Positions 53,404 through 62,209 are shown, counted from the first letter of the stretch. The stretch: 64,000 nt of DNA from Flammeovirgaceae bacterium UBA6059 (GCA_002435755.1 DIYH01000018.1:11175-75174); one strand, 5' to 3'. Made by a program: numbers and translations. The notes: a model not told the origin generated them from the letters alone.

Positions 53404-53964
53404 TTGGTAGACAAGACGATAAGCGAATATACGCAAGTTGTAAAGGCCTGTAAAAATATATTCGAAAAGAAGACCCTTGACTATGGTACTGCCTGGCGCA
53501 TACTTCGAGTGCCATCAATAACCGATCAGATATTCATAAAGGCACAACGCATTCGGTCTATTCAAGACAAAGGCCACCAGAAGATCGAAGAAGATATTAC
53601 TTCGGAGTTTGTAGGTATTATCAATTATTGTGTGATCGCAATCATTCAGCTTGACCTATCAGAAAAGGATCCTACCGAGATTGCCTATGAAGTACTCGAG
53701 CCGAAGTACGACCAGGCTGTAAACGAGACTCTCGAATTACTCGAAAACAAAAACCACGACTATGGAGAAGCGTGGAGAGATATGCGTGTGAGTTCTATCA
53801 CTGATATCATATTGATGAAGTTATATCGCGTCAAGCAAATCGAAGATAACGCCGGCAAGACAATCATATCAGAAGGGGTAAAAGCCAATTATCAGGATAT
53901 GATCAACTATGCCGTTTTTTGTCTCATAAAACTTAATTTCGCCATTGATGAAATGGATAAGTGA
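53404..53964 (+). CDS. DUF1599 protein with internal duplication
   Basis: A 186-residue cytoplasmic protein of the DUF1599 family, which is described as nucleotide-modification associated; the reaction is not established. It is built of two copies of the same about 85-residue unit: KTLDYGTAWRILRVPSITDQ (about 22-41) matches KNHDYGEAWRDMRVSSITDI (about 115-134), each followed by a helix of the type IFIKAQRIRSIQDKG / ILMKLYRVKQIEDNAG and a C-terminal INYCVIAIIQL / INYAVFCLIKL. The repeated D-Y-G-x-A-W and Arg/Asp residues suggest two binding sites. The start must be TTG at 53404 (an in-frame stop lies seven codons upstream). The next gene overlaps by 17 bases. Confidence 0.85.
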   Translation: MVDKTISEYTQVVKACKNIFEKKTLDYGTAWRILRVPSITDQIFIKAQRIRSIQDKGHQKIEEDITSEFVGIINYCVIAIIQLDLSEKDPTEIAYEVLEPKYDQAVNETLELLENKNHDYGEAWRDMRVSSITDIILMKLYRVKQIEDNAGKTIISEGVKANYQDMINYAVFCLIKLNFAIDEMDK

Positions 53965-55036
53965 GATTTCGAGATTCCTAGTAGGAGGCCTTTTTATTTT
54001 CTCAGGTCTGATCAAAGTAAATGACCCTGTAGGCACAGCTATTAAACTGGAAGAGTATTTTCAGGTTTTTGCAGCTGACTTTGCACCATTCTTCGAGTGG
54101 TTTGTCCCTGTGGCTTTACCCTTGTCTGTATTCCTATGTGTACTGGAAGTGGTGCTAGGAGTGGCTGTCATTCTCAACTATCGGATGCAGCTTACAGTAT
54201 GGACGTTAGTTGGCATAATTGTCTTTTTCACATTTCTCACCTTCTATTCTGCCTATTTTAACAAAGTAACTGACTGTGGGTGTTTCGGTGATGCAATCAA
54301 ACTGACTCCATGGGAATCTTTCACCAAGGATATTGTCCTGATGATACTCATTGGACTCATCTTTATTAGGAAAAATCATTTTCAGTCATCTATAGCCGTC
54401 CGAACAAATGATCTCATCATTGGGGGAGTTACTGCGATCAACCTGATCATAGCTATTGTTGCAATAGAGCACTTGCCATTTATCGATTTTAGAGCGTATA
54501 AAATTGGCACTCACATACCTACGTCCATGCAGTCTTCAGGAGAGTTAAAGTACGCCTACATTATGGAAAAGGATGGTGAAGAGTTTTCATTTGACCAATA
54601 CCCAACAGATCAGACTTATGAGTTCAAGGAACTCAAAGTACTTAACCCTGAAGTACAGCCGAAGATCACAGACTATAGCATTTGGAATGACGAAGGAGAG
54701 TACACTGATGATAGCTTTGTGGGTAATCGCCTCTACGTTGTGATCTACAATTCAAAAAAGGCTGATGTCGGAGAAGTGAATGCCATAAATGAGCTTGCCG
54801 CTGCGCTAGGTGATAAGGTACAAGTGGCAGCACTTACTGCTTCGGATTACGCAAGTTTTGAAGCCTTCAGACATGAAGTTCAACTCGCCGTGCCCTACTA
54901 CTATGCCGATGCTACCGTCCTTAAGACGATAGTCCGATCCAATCCCGGCTTATGGTTGATGCAGGATGGTACTGTTAAGGGTAAGTGGCATTACAATGAT
55001 GTGCCTTCGGCTGACGAGATATTGAACCTTCTCTAA
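53948..55036 (+). CDS. DoxX-like membrane protein with thioredoxin-like domain (BT_3928 type)
   Basis: A 362-residue protein. The N-terminal half has four membrane helices of the DoxX/MauE type, starting ISRFLVGGLFIFSGLIKVND, and contains the CGCFGD cysteine pair (about 117-122) that is typical of MauE-like proteins linked to disulfide chemistry. The C-terminal half (about 245-362) has the strand order of a thioredoxin fold (LYVVIYNSKKADVG, NPGLWLMQDGTVKGKWHYND) without a CxxC. It may help redox balance in the envelope; function is not established. The ATG at 53948 lies inside the end of the DUF1599 gene, and aroK follows 3 bases after the stop. Confidence 0.85.
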   Translation: MKWISEISRFLVGGLFIFSGLIKVNDPVGTAIKLEEYFQVFAADFAPFFEWFVPVALPLSVFLCVLEVVLGVAVILNYRMQLTVWTLVGIIVFFTFLTFYSAYFNKVTDCGCFGDAIKLTPWESFTKDIVLMILIGLIFIRKNHFQSSIAVRTNDLIIGGVTAINLIIAIVAIEHLPFIDFRAYKIGTHIPTSMQSSGELKYAYIMEKDGEEFSFDQYPTDQTYEFKELKVLNPEVQPKITDYSIWNDEGEYTDDSFVGNRLYVVIYNSKKADVGEVNAINELAAALGDKVQVAALTASDYASFEAFRHEVQLAVPYYYADATVLKTIVRSNPGLWLMQDGTVKGKWHYNDVPSADEILNLL

Positions 55037-55039
55037 ACA

Positions 55040-55546
55040 ATGGCACTACCCCAAATCATCGTCCTTGTCGGTATGCCAGGTAGTGGCAAATCTACTTTGG
55101 GTAAGCGATTAGCAAGTTTATTGAGCTGTCCTTTTGTCGACTTAGATGAGGTTATTGAGAAGCAGGAGAATAGTCTAATAAAAGACATATTCAGGCATTC
55201 AGGGGAAGATCAGTTTAGAATGATAGAGCACTTTGCTTTGGCCAACACACTGGGTAAATATCAAAGAATGGTGCTTGCCACTGGTGGTGGTACACCTTGT
55301 TTCCATGATAATATGGATGTGATCAACGGTCGTGGAGTCTCGGTATTTCTGGATACTACCATTAACAAAGTGGTCTCTCGTATCCATGCCAGTAAAGACC
55401 GCCCTCTTATCGTTTCTGATAACATTGACGAACTGAGAGCAGAGATGGAGCAGGTGTATAAAGAACGGCTTCCTTATTATCAGATGGCAACTTACACTGC
55501 CCATCAGCAAACACCTGAAGCCGTTATGACATTGATCAAAAGTTAA
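55040..55546 (+). CDS. aroK: Shikimate kinase
   Basis: AroK phosphorylates shikimate at the 3-hydroxyl in the chorismate pathway. The 168-residue protein has Walker A GMPGSGKST (11-19), the shikimate-binding DLDEVIE (about 33-39), the LATGGGTP loop (about 80-87) and the lid arginine region ASKDRPLI (about 113-120). Length and motif spacing are normal for the family. It is the last gene of the plus-strand run with the DUF1599 and DoxX genes; its 3' end overlaps the convergent outer membrane protein gene by 11 bases, and no terminator separates them. Confidence 0.95.
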   Translation: MALPQIIVLVGMPGSGKSTLGKRLASLLSCPFVDLDEVIEKQENSLIKDIFRHSGEDQFRMIEHFALANTLGKYQRMVLATGGGTPCFHDNMDVINGRGVSVFLDTTINKVVSRIHASKDRPLIVSDNIDELRAEMEQVYKERLPYYQMATYTAHQQTPEAVMTLIKS

Positions 55547-57065
55547 AACCTACACTTACAAGGAATGAAGAAAGTCGGTTGGAGACATCTGCCAACGGTT
55601 GACTCCCATCAGAAAGACTATATGGTACATAAAGCTGATTATTGCTTCTATTAACGAAAGCCAGATCAACAAAATAGTCTTTAGTTCGGTACCCCAATCC
55701 TGCACTGTAGGTTGTTACTGATCTATCAAACGTACTGTCGTCCACTGGATCAGCCATATAGTTGTAGCCCCCTCTTAACCGGAATGCATTAAGCCTAAGC
55801 TCTGCTCCTATCCGGTAGTTGATCACATTGGTATAGAGGTTTTCTATGGTCTCATTATCACCACCAGTAGAGAAATCATTACTGCTAAGCCTTGCACCTG
55901 CATAGTTGACAAACTCGATATCTCCTGTAATAAACCCGTTCTTACCAAGGAAAACCGCCGTTCCTACATTTAATCTGCCAGGTAGCGTCAGTGTATAGTT
56001 AGATACGATAATCTCTCCTTCAGAAATCAAGCTACCGAGTACGGTATCTTCAGGCACAAAGAGATAGTCATTATAATTAGTAAGCAATGTAGAAGTGCTC
56101 TCATCACTCATGCTCATGATCGTAGGAGTAGTGTAGCTAACGCCAATTCTAAACACGTTTACCGGGCGATAGATCAACCCAAACGTACCATTGATTCCTA
56201 TTCCATCTGAACGTATTGATTCTTCAAGTAACAAGTCATTGATGGCATCATCTTGTATCCATTCACCACTTTCTTCATCGAAGAACTCGAACGTATCTTC
56301 TCGGTATAATCTATTGATCGTCTGGCCAATCACTGGTATACCCACTCCTGTACCAAAATATATTCTGTCGCCATAGTTAGCTCCATAAGATGCGCTCAAT
56401 TGATACTGAGAACCTCTCGACTCAATCACCTCGGATTGCCTTGGAAAACCCAATACGAAAGAATCATATACTCCTGGCTCATCGGGGACAGGATTGATAA
56501 GATAATTGTAATACGCCAATGATAAAGCACCACGATTATCGATATCACTCTCTAGAATACCATCTGCCTGTTGCAAGAAGAAGTCCACTATAGAATTAAA
56601 ATCATTAAATCCTTCATAACTATGGTTGTACTGGAAATCATTTGTTCTGGTAAGCGAAAAACCAAATGAGCCCCCCTTGAACTTATCCTCGGCATAGGGA
56701 CCTTTGGTTTTCTCGATAACGACCCCAAGATTATTGATATTAAATGATGATCGATTCGAACGGGTCGACTGTTCCAGAAAATTTGATGTCCCGGTTTGAA
56801 AGTTCAATCCCGGCGTACCTACAAAAGTTGACTGGTTGAAAAAGCCTAACCCAGCTGGATTCGAATAAGCAGAGCTAATATCACCGCCAAGGGCTGTCTG
56901 AGCCCCACCGAGTGCCTGGATCCTTGCAGAACCACCAGGGTTGGTCATACTGTATCTGTTAGCATCTTGGTAATAACCAAATGCCCCTGGCGCCACCTGG
57001 CCACTTAGCAGGAGTGGGCAAACCACTCCTGCCAGTAGAAGAACTACTCTATTCAAAGCTCTCAT
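55536..57065 (-). CDS. FadL/OmpP1-like outer membrane barrel protein
   Basis: A 509-residue exported beta-barrel protein. The signal peptide (VVLLLAGVVCPLLLSGQ) is followed by QALGGAQTALGGDISSAYSN and PAGLGFFNQSTF, the N-terminal hatch pattern shared by FadL/OmpP1-type outer membrane transport proteins. Alternating strands follow to the aromatic C-terminal end LSSFLVSVGFNF, which fits BAM-dependent insertion. Substrates in this family are hydrophobic molecules such as long-chain fatty acids; here the substrate is not known. Relative to PorV it lacks the T9SS-specific motif. It starts 19 bases after the Ser/Arg-rich gene, so the two are probably one operon. Confidence 0.85.
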   Translation of the reverse strand: MRALNRVVLLLAGVVCPLLLSGQVAPGAFGYYQDANRYSMTNPGGSARIQALGGAQTALGGDISSAYSNPAGLGFFNQSTFVGTPGLNFQTGTSNFLEQSTRSNRSSFNINNLGVVIEKTKGPYAEDKFKGGSFGFSLTRTNDFQYNHSYEGFNDFNSIVDFFLQQADGILESDIDNRGALSLAYYNYLINPVPDEPGVYDSFVLGFPRQSEVIESRGSQYQLSASYGANYGDRIYFGTGVGIPVIGQTINRLYREDTFEFFDEESGEWIQDDAINDLLLEESIRSDGIGINGTFGLIYRPVNVFRIGVSYTTPTIMSMSDESTSTLLTNYNDYLFVPEDTVLGSLISEGEIIVSNYTLTLPGRLNVGTAVFLGKNGFITGDIEFVNYAGARLSSNDFSTGGDNETIENLYTNVINYRIGAELRLNAFRLRGGYNYMADPVDDSTFDRSVTTYSAGLGYRTKDYFVDLAFVNRSNNQLYVPYSLSDGSQPLADVSNRLSSFLVSVGFNF

Positions 57066-57084
57066 TGTGATCCTAAATTATGGT

Positions 57085-58482
57085 TTAGTTACCCCTGCGA
57101 GATCTACTGGAACCTCCACTGCTTCTTGAGCCACCGGAAGACCGTGAGCCACCAGAACTACGGCTCGGTGAGTATCCACCAGATCTGGAGCCACTACTTC
57201 TGCTAGGTGTGTACGAACGGGTGTTTCTGTTCGAGTTATTACTTCTACCAGTGTAGTTGTACGACCTATTGGTACTAGAGCTTCTACCAGAGCGACTTTG
57301 ATAGCGACTGTTTGTACCAGCGTCACGAGTAGTATACCTTCTTTGAGTATTAGTCGCAGATCGTTCCACGTTAGTCCTGCTGGAAGTACCTGCAGACCTG
57401 GATCTACTATTATATGATGGCACACTCGTTCTAGTCTGAGTTCTGCTATTAGTTCGAGCATTCGTGGCACTCGTTCTTGTAGATCGACTGGGGGAGGTAG
57501 TAGCTACCCTGCTGTTTCCAGTAGCAGCACGCCGAGATCTATTGTAGTATTCGTTCTGAGTGGCGCTGTAGTCACGCCTTCTTGCATTGGTAGGGCTACT
57601 ATTTCTAGTCGCGTTTCTGGTGGCGACAGCAGACCTTCTGCCAGCACTCAAGTCAGAGTTTCTATATCGAGTATTTCTACTTGCTACACCATTGTAATAT
57701 TGGCCAGCTCCTCGGGTCGCCCTACCCCCTCTCACTACATTGCGAGGGTTCACATAGCAGAAGCCGCCTGATCCATACCACAAACCATCGTTAAAGCCTC
57801 TGTTGTAGGCCCATCTCCGGCCACCCCAGCCCCAAGGTCGACCAAATGTCCACCCAGGCCTGTACATCCAGGGGTCATTCCAGCCCCAGCCCCAGCCCGG
57901 ATTCATCCAAGGATCATAGAAAGCCCAGCTGTTGCCCCAGCCCCAGGGGTTAAAGAACGGATCACCCCATCCAAAGCCGATACCAATGTTAAAACCGGTA
58001 TTCCAACCCCACCAGGGATTAAATCCAGTAGCTAAGCCAACATTGAATCTCGTTTGGCTCCACATTGGATTGTTGAAGTCAGATCCATAGTAATTATTGA
58101 CTACTGTAGGCTGATCTCTATTGTACAGCGGTTCATTGAAGTCTTCCTGATAGTAGTCAGTGCTACTGTAGGTAGGGTTTTGATAATCCTCCTGATAGTA
58201 AGTCATATCGGCTTCCTGGGCCACCGATTGTCGGGCGTCAAGTCTATACTTTTCAATCAACTCGGGATTGACCTCCTTAGCAGAATAAGTACCATTATAG
58301 GTATTGTTTGTATAGGCCTTATAAGTAGTAGTAGCTGCATTACTTGCGCTTAGATTATTGGCATACTTTACCGTCTGCCGATCCTGTGAAGTGAAGTACA
58401 TATCGTCATACTCCTGTCCGTACCCAGCAATGGCTATCACGCTCATCACCGCCATTGTAATCATTGTTTTCAACGCTTTCAT
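57085..58482 (-). CDS. Exported Trp/Gly-rich and Ser/Arg-rich low-complexity protein
   Basis: A 465-residue protein of unknown family, read from the ATG at 58482 because this gives a signal peptide (TMITMAVMSVIAIAGYGQ) and an excellent ribosome binding site. Residues 20-130 are Tyr/Asn/Thr/Gln-rich. Residues 135-240 form an aromatic Trp/Gly/Pro block with units such as NPWGWGNSWAFYDPWMNPGW and GWGWNDPWMYRPGWTFGRPW. The last 200 residues are disordered, rich in Ser, Arg, Thr and Asn, strongly basic, and end in repeats of the type SRSSGG. Exported basic Ser/Arg-rich tails of this kind could bind polysaccharide, DNA or lipopolysaccharide, or self-associate, but this is inference. The long open frames on other frames here are caused by the repeat. 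Confidence 0.8.
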   Translation of the reverse strand: MKALKTMITMAVMSVIAIAGYGQEYDDMYFTSQDRQTVKYANNLSASNAATTTYKAYTNNTYNGTYSAKEVNPELIEKYRLDARQSVAQEADMTYYQEDYQNPTYSSTDYYQEDFNEPLYNRDQPTVVNNYYGSDFNNPMWSQTRFNVGLATGFNPWWGWNTGFNIGIGFGWGDPFFNPWGWGNSWAFYDPWMNPGWGWGWNDPWMYRPGWTFGRPWGWGGRRWAYNRGFNDGLWYGSGGFCYVNPRNVVRGGRATRGAGQYYNGVASRNTRYRNSDLSAGRRSAVATRNATRNSSPTNARRRDYSATQNEYYNRSRRAATGNSRVATTSPSRSTRTSATNARTNSRTQTRTSVPSYNSRSRSAGTSSRTNVERSATNTQRRYTTRDAGTNSRYQSRSGRSSSTNRSYNYTGRSNNSNRNTRSYTPSRSSGSRSGGYSPSRSSGGSRSSGGSRSSGGSSRSRRGN

Positions 58483-58488
58483 TTTAGG

Positions 58489-58495
58489 CTCCTTT
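58489..58495 (-). promoter_or_regulatory. Strong ribosome binding site for the Ser/Arg-rich gene
   Basis: AAAGGAG on the minus strand, 6 bases before the ATG at 58482. Such complete Shine-Dalgarno sequences are rare in this window and decide the start. Confidence 0.7.
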
Positions 58496-58508
58496 CTTGC
58501 TATGTATC

Positions 58509-58516
58509 CAAATTTA
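58509..58516 (-). promoter_or_regulatory. -7 box candidate for the Ser/Arg-rich gene
   Basis: On the minus strand TAAATTTG matches TAnnTTTG, 26 bases before the ATG. No clear -33 box at the expected spacing. Confidence 0.35.
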
Positions 58517-58532
58517 ATCAAACGCATTCAAC

Positions 58533-58540
58533 TATATTTG
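58533..58540 (+). promoter_or_regulatory. -7 box candidate for proS
   Basis: TATATTTG matches TAnnTTTG, 48 bases before the proS ATG. No TTTG at the expected upstream spacing. It faces the divergent -7 box at 58509-58516. Confidence 0.35.
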
Positions 58541-58588
58541 TTGCCTGCTTTCGCAAATAATTAAGCAATATCCATACCAAAAATTACA

Positions 58589-60067
58589 ATGAGTAAAGGG
58601 CTACCTACTAGAGAAGAGGATTATTCTGCTTGGTACAACGAATTGGTAAAAAGAGCTGACCTGGCTGAAAACTCTGCGGTAAGAGGTTGTATGGTTATCA
58701 AACCATACGGGTTCGCTATCTGGGAAAAAATGCAGGCACAACTTGACCTTATGTTCAAGGAAACTGGTCACCAAAATGCTTATTTCCCCCTTTTTATACC
58801 AAAGTCTTATTTGAGTAAAGAGGCTGATCATGTTGAGGGTTTTGCAAAAGAATGTGCTGTCGTAACTCATTACAGACTCAAAAATGACGATGAGGGCGGT
58901 GGTGTGGTAGTTGATCCTGAGGCCAAGCTGGAGGAGGAGCTCATTGTCAGACCTACTTCAGAGACAGTGATCTGGAGTAGTTATAAAAACTGGATACAGT
59001 CATATAGAGATCTGCCCTTACTTATCAACCAATGGGCCAATGTGGTACGCTGGGAGATGAGAACAAGACTGTTTTTAAGAACAGCCGAATTTCTTTGGCA
59101 AGAAGGTCATACTGCCCATGCTACTCGAAGCGAGGCTGAAGCTGAAGCTGAACAGATGCTTCGAGTCTATGCAGATTTTGTGGAAAAGTACATGGGTGTG
59201 CCGGTTCTGAGAGGGGTAAAGACTGCAAGCGAAAGGTTTGCTGGTGCCATGGAAACTTACTGCATAGAAGCAATGATGCAGGATGGTAAGGCATTGCAGG
59301 CGGGGACTTCCCATTTCTTAGGTCAGAACTTTGCTAAAGCCTTCGATGTGAAGTTTTCGAACAAGGAAGGAAAACTTGACCATGTATGGGGAACTTCCTG
59401 GGGAGTGAGCACGCGATTGATGGGAGCATTGATCATGGCCCACTCCGATGACAAGGGACTGGTGCTACCGCCTAATCTAGCTCCAACCCAGGTGGTGATT
59501 GTTCCTATCTATAAAGGCGCTGAACAACTAGATGCTATCAGTGAAGTGGCCAATAAGCTGGGAGCCGAACTGAAGGTTCAGGGACTTACATGGAAATTTG
59601 ACGATAGGGATACACACAAGCCAGGATGGAAATTTGCCGAATATGAGCTTAAAGGGTATCCTATACGAATTGCGATAGGGCCTAAGGACCTAGAAAATGG
59701 AACAGTCGAGGTAGCACGTCGTGACACTTTAGAGAAGCAGACGTATGCCCTTGACGATCATCTGCCTCAGACGGTTGCAAGCCTAATCAGTGAAATGCAG
59801 CAAAACATCTTCAATAAAGCTGATGCTTTCAAAAGCGAGATGACTTCTAACGCTGATAGCTACGAAGAATTCAAAGAAATATTGGATACGAAAGGAGGGT
59901 TTATCTATGCCCACTGGGATGGAAGCTCAGAAACCGAAGAGCGCATCAAGGAAGAGACTAAAGCAACCATTCGTTGTATTCCGCTAAATAACCCACAGGA
60001 AGAGGGCACTTGCATGGTCACTGGCAAACCATCCAAAGAACGCGTGGTGTTTGCTAGAGCCTATTAA
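58589..60067 (+). CDS. proS: Prolyl-tRNA synthetase
   Basis: ProS charges tRNA-Pro. The 492-residue protein is the short, archaeal/eukaryotic-like type without the editing insertion of E. coli ProS. Class II motifs are visible: motif 1 around LMFKETGHQNAYFPLFIPKS, motif 2 with RPTSETVIWSSYKNW and RWEMRTRLFLRTAEFLWQEG, and motif 3 in the segment HVWGTSWGVSTRLMGALIMA. The anticodon-binding domain (about 300-400) and the C-terminal extra domain with CMVTGKPSKERVVFARAY complete it, the terminal Tyr being conserved. It is divergent from the Ser/Arg-rich gene and followed after 58 bases by nfeD. Confidence 0.97.
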   Translation: MSKGLPTREEDYSAWYNELVKRADLAENSAVRGCMVIKPYGFAIWEKMQAQLDLMFKETGHQNAYFPLFIPKSYLSKEADHVEGFAKECAVVTHYRLKNDDEGGGVVVDPEAKLEEELIVRPTSETVIWSSYKNWIQSYRDLPLLINQWANVVRWEMRTRLFLRTAEFLWQEGHTAHATRSEAEAEAEQMLRVYADFVEKYMGVPVLRGVKTASERFAGAMETYCIEAMMQDGKALQAGTSHFLGQNFAKAFDVKFSNKEGKLDHVWGTSWGVSTRLMGALIMAHSDDKGLVLPPNLAPTQVVIVPIYKGAEQLDAISEVANKLGAELKVQGLTWKFDDRDTHKPGWKFAEYELKGYPIRIAIGPKDLENGTVEVARRDTLEKQTYALDDHLPQTVASLISEMQQNIFNKADAFKSEMTSNADSYEEFKEILDTKGGFIYAHWDGSSETEERIKEETKATIRCIPLNNPQEEGTCMVTGKPSKERVVFARAY

Positions 60068-60125
60068 GCAATTTGTTAGCCAGACTCATCTTTTGTCTTG
60101 CTAATATCATTTAACTTCATGGTTA

Positions 60126-60593
60126 ATGGAATGGTTCTTTGTACTCGGACTTATGCTCCTTGGAATTGGGATTATTGTAATAGAAGTGATCTTCATTCCC
60201 GGAACAACGATCGTGGGCATACTAGGATTTCTAGTAGGCATTTATGGTGTTTACCTGGGTTATGAATACTTCGGTACCCCAACTGGGCATTTCATTTTTT
60301 TTGGAGGCTTTTTAGGAGCCACTATAGCACTTGTAGCTGCTTTTAAATCAGGTGCCTGGGAGCGGTTCTCTCTCAAAGAACGGATGCAGAACAAGGTCAA
60401 TGAAGACATTGATGTCAAGATCAATGTCGGGGACGAGGGAGAAAGCATTTCTTCACTCAAGCCTATTGGCAAGGCGATATTCAACGATCAGGTCATAGAA
60501 GTACGAACCAATGGTGATTATATTCGTGAAAGCAAAAAATTAAAGGTCATCCGTGTAGACGGCCAAAAGATAATTGTAGAACCACTAAACTAG
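60126..60593 (+). CDS. NfeD-like membrane protein
   Basis: A 155-residue protein with two to three N-terminal hydrophobic helices (about 3-75, FVLGLMLLGIGIIVIEVIFI) and a C-terminal OB-fold domain (about 95-155) with GESISSLKPIGKAIFNDQVI and the ending VDGQKIIVEPL. This is the short NfeD type without a protease domain, which pairs with flotillin-like proteins in membrane microdomains. floA starts 4 bases after the stop, which supports the call. The ATG at 60126 is preferred over one at 60119 in another frame. Confidence 0.9.
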   Translation: MEWFFVLGLMLLGIGIIVIEVIFIPGTTIVGILGFLVGIYGVYLGYEYFGTPTGHFIFFGGFLGATIALVAAFKSGAWERFSLKERMQNKVNEDIDVKINVGDEGESISSLKPIGKAIFNDQVIEVRTNGDYIRESKKLKVIRVDGQKIIVEPLN

Positions 60594-60597
60594 AAAC

Positions 60598-61629
60598 ATG
60601 TCAGCCTTAGGACCCATATTTATCATATTCTTCGGGATCATTGCCTTTTTTGTGTTCCTGTATTTTGTGCCGGTCAATCTATGGATCACGGCCATATTTT
60701 CAGGCGTACGCATTGGCTTGTTTGAGCTTGTGTTTATGCGTATCAGAAAGGTACCTCCCTCAATTATTGTTAATTCCTTGATCACAGCGACGAAGGCAGG
60801 ACTCACATTGGCTGATGATGTAGATGGACCTAAACGTACTTTGAAGCCATCCGATCTAGAAACACACTATCTCGCTGGTGGTAATGTGCCTCAAGTGATC
60901 AAAGCGTTGATCTCGGCTGATAAGGCTAACATCAACCTCACCTTTAAGCAAGCTACCGCAATAGATCTTGCAGGCCGGGACGTATTTGAAGCAGTACAAA
61001 TCTCAGTAAACCCTAAAGTGATCAATACACCTTCAGTAGCAGCCGTGGCAGCAGATGGTATTCAGTTGGTAGCAAAGGCTCGAGTTACTGTCCGTGCCAA
61101 CATCCAACAACTGGTTGGCGGTGCTGGAGAGGACACCATCTTGGCTAGAGTAGGTGAAGGTATAGTGACTTCTATTGGTTCTGCAGCATCGCACAAAGAC
61201 GTACTGGAAAACCCAGATAAGATTTCTAAACTGGTGCTTCAAAGAGGACTTGATGCCGGTACAGCCTTCGAAATCCTGTCAATAGACATAGCCGATGTAG
61301 ATGTAGGAGCTAACATCGGTGCTAAACTACAAACAGACCAAGCAAGTGCCGACCTCAAAGTTGCTGAGGCAAAAGCGGAAGAGCGAAGAGCAATGGCAGT
61401 AGCAGAAGAGCAGGAGATGGTCGCTAAAGCGCAGGAAGCTCGAGCTAAGGTGATCGAAGCTGAAGCCGAAGTACCAAGAGCGCTAGCCGAAGCATTCCGA
61501 AGTGGTAACCTTGGTATTATGGATTACTATAAGTTCCAAAACATCCAGGCAGATACCGATATGAGGGAATCCATTGCTGGAACAAAGCCAACAAAAGGAA
61601 GTACCAAGAGCACTAAAAAGAAGGACTAA
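60598..61629 (+). CDS. floA: Flotillin-like protein FloA
   Basis: A 343-residue membrane scaffold of the FloA (YqfA) family. One N-terminal hydrophobic hairpin (about 5-35, FIIFFGIIAFFVFLYFVPVN) anchors it, then RIRKVPPSIIVNSLITATKAG and the SPFH-like domain (about 60-235) with GEDTILARVGEGIVTSIGSA. A Glu/Ala-rich coiled coil (about 240-300) and a C-terminal basic tail follow. FloA oligomerises into membrane domains that help signalling and cell-wall enzymes in Bacillus. It forms an operon with nfeD and ends in a clear terminator. Confidence 0.95.
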   Translation: MSALGPIFIIFFGIIAFFVFLYFVPVNLWITAIFSGVRIGLFELVFMRIRKVPPSIIVNSLITATKAGLTLADDVDGPKRTLKPSDLETHYLAGGNVPQVIKALISADKANINLTFKQATAIDLAGRDVFEAVQISVNPKVINTPSVAAVAADGIQLVAKARVTVRANIQQLVGGAGEDTILARVGEGIVTSIGSAASHKDVLENPDKISKLVLQRGLDAGTAFEILSIDIADVDVGANIGAKLQTDQASADLKVAEAKAEERRAMAVAEEQEMVAKAQEARAKVIEAEAEVPRALAEAFRSGNLGIMDYYKFQNIQADTDMRESIAGTKPTKGSTKSTKKKD

Positions 61630-61645
61630 ATCAGGAAGTCCGTGC

Positions 61646-61691
61646 ACAAACCCTTCTCTGACCAATTGTCGGGGAAGGGTTTGTTGCTTTT
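61646..61691 (+). terminator. Rho-independent terminator of nfeD-floA
   Basis: ACAAACCCTTC (61646-61656) pairs perfectly with GAAGGGTTTGT (61674-61684) around a 17-base loop that can extend the stem partly, followed by TGCTTTT. Confidence 0.7.
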
Positions 61692-61702
61692 ACGATCACA
61701 GG

Positions 61703-62209
61703 CTAATCAATAAGTAACTTCTCTTCGAGAATCTTTTTCTCGTTTTTTGATAGCCTACAGTCCTCTCCAATGATCTTTAATGTAGGCCTACCCAGAGAAT
61801 AAGCGATCAACGCAAAAACATAGGTCACAATAAAAATCTGCGAGTGAGTCAAGTAAAACATTAGAATGGTGAGAAGAGAGGCTGCTCCGAGAGAGATGTA
61901 CTTTCGAAGAGATAGCTTGTAGTATAAATCCAGTTTATCTCTAAGGTCAGGAAGATCATTTACTTTCATTATATTATTCCGGTAGGCCTTAAATGAAAAA
62001 ACAATGATACTACCGACCAGCACTGGTACGAGATAGCTCATGATATCGCTCATCAGTCCTAGGATGGCTGGCTCTTGAGCTGTTCCCCGATCAAGCTCAA
62101 GGTACACTATCGCAAATGGGAAAAGTGAGACGGCAATCAGGGCATTGAATATGAGATGAAGGCGATTGTAGAATTGCTCGCCATTCTGATAAGACGACTT
62201 TTGGCTCAT
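61703..62209 (-). CDS. Small integral membrane protein of unknown function
   Basis: A 168-residue protein with four likely membrane helices: about 18-37 (LIFNALIAVSLFPFAIVYLE), 55-73 (MSYLVPVLVGSIIVFSFKA), 103-120 (LGAASLLTILMFYLTHS) and 122-141 (IFIVTYVFALIAYSLG). The ending TLKIIGEDCRLSKNEKKILE is hydrophilic and probably cytoplasmic. I do not recognise the family. It stands alone between the floA terminator and the divergent S41 peptidase gene, 266 bases away. Codon use and composition look like the neighbours, and the start is an ATG. Confidence 0.75.
   Translation of the reverse strand: MSQKSSYQNGEQFYNRLHLIFNALIAVSLFPFAIVYLELDRGTAQEPAILGLMSDIMSYLVPVLVGSIIVFSFKAYRNNIMKVNDLPDLRDKLDLYYKLSLRKYISLGAASLLTILMFYLTHSQIFIVTYVFALIAYSLGRPTLKIIGEDCRLSKNEKKILEEKLLID

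Noticed and set aside
57078..57470. A 130-residue minus-strand reading frame rich in Val, Leu and Ala
   Set aside because: It is another frame of the repetitive Ser/Arg-rich gene; the repeat keeps stop codons out of alternative frames. No signal or domain is seen.
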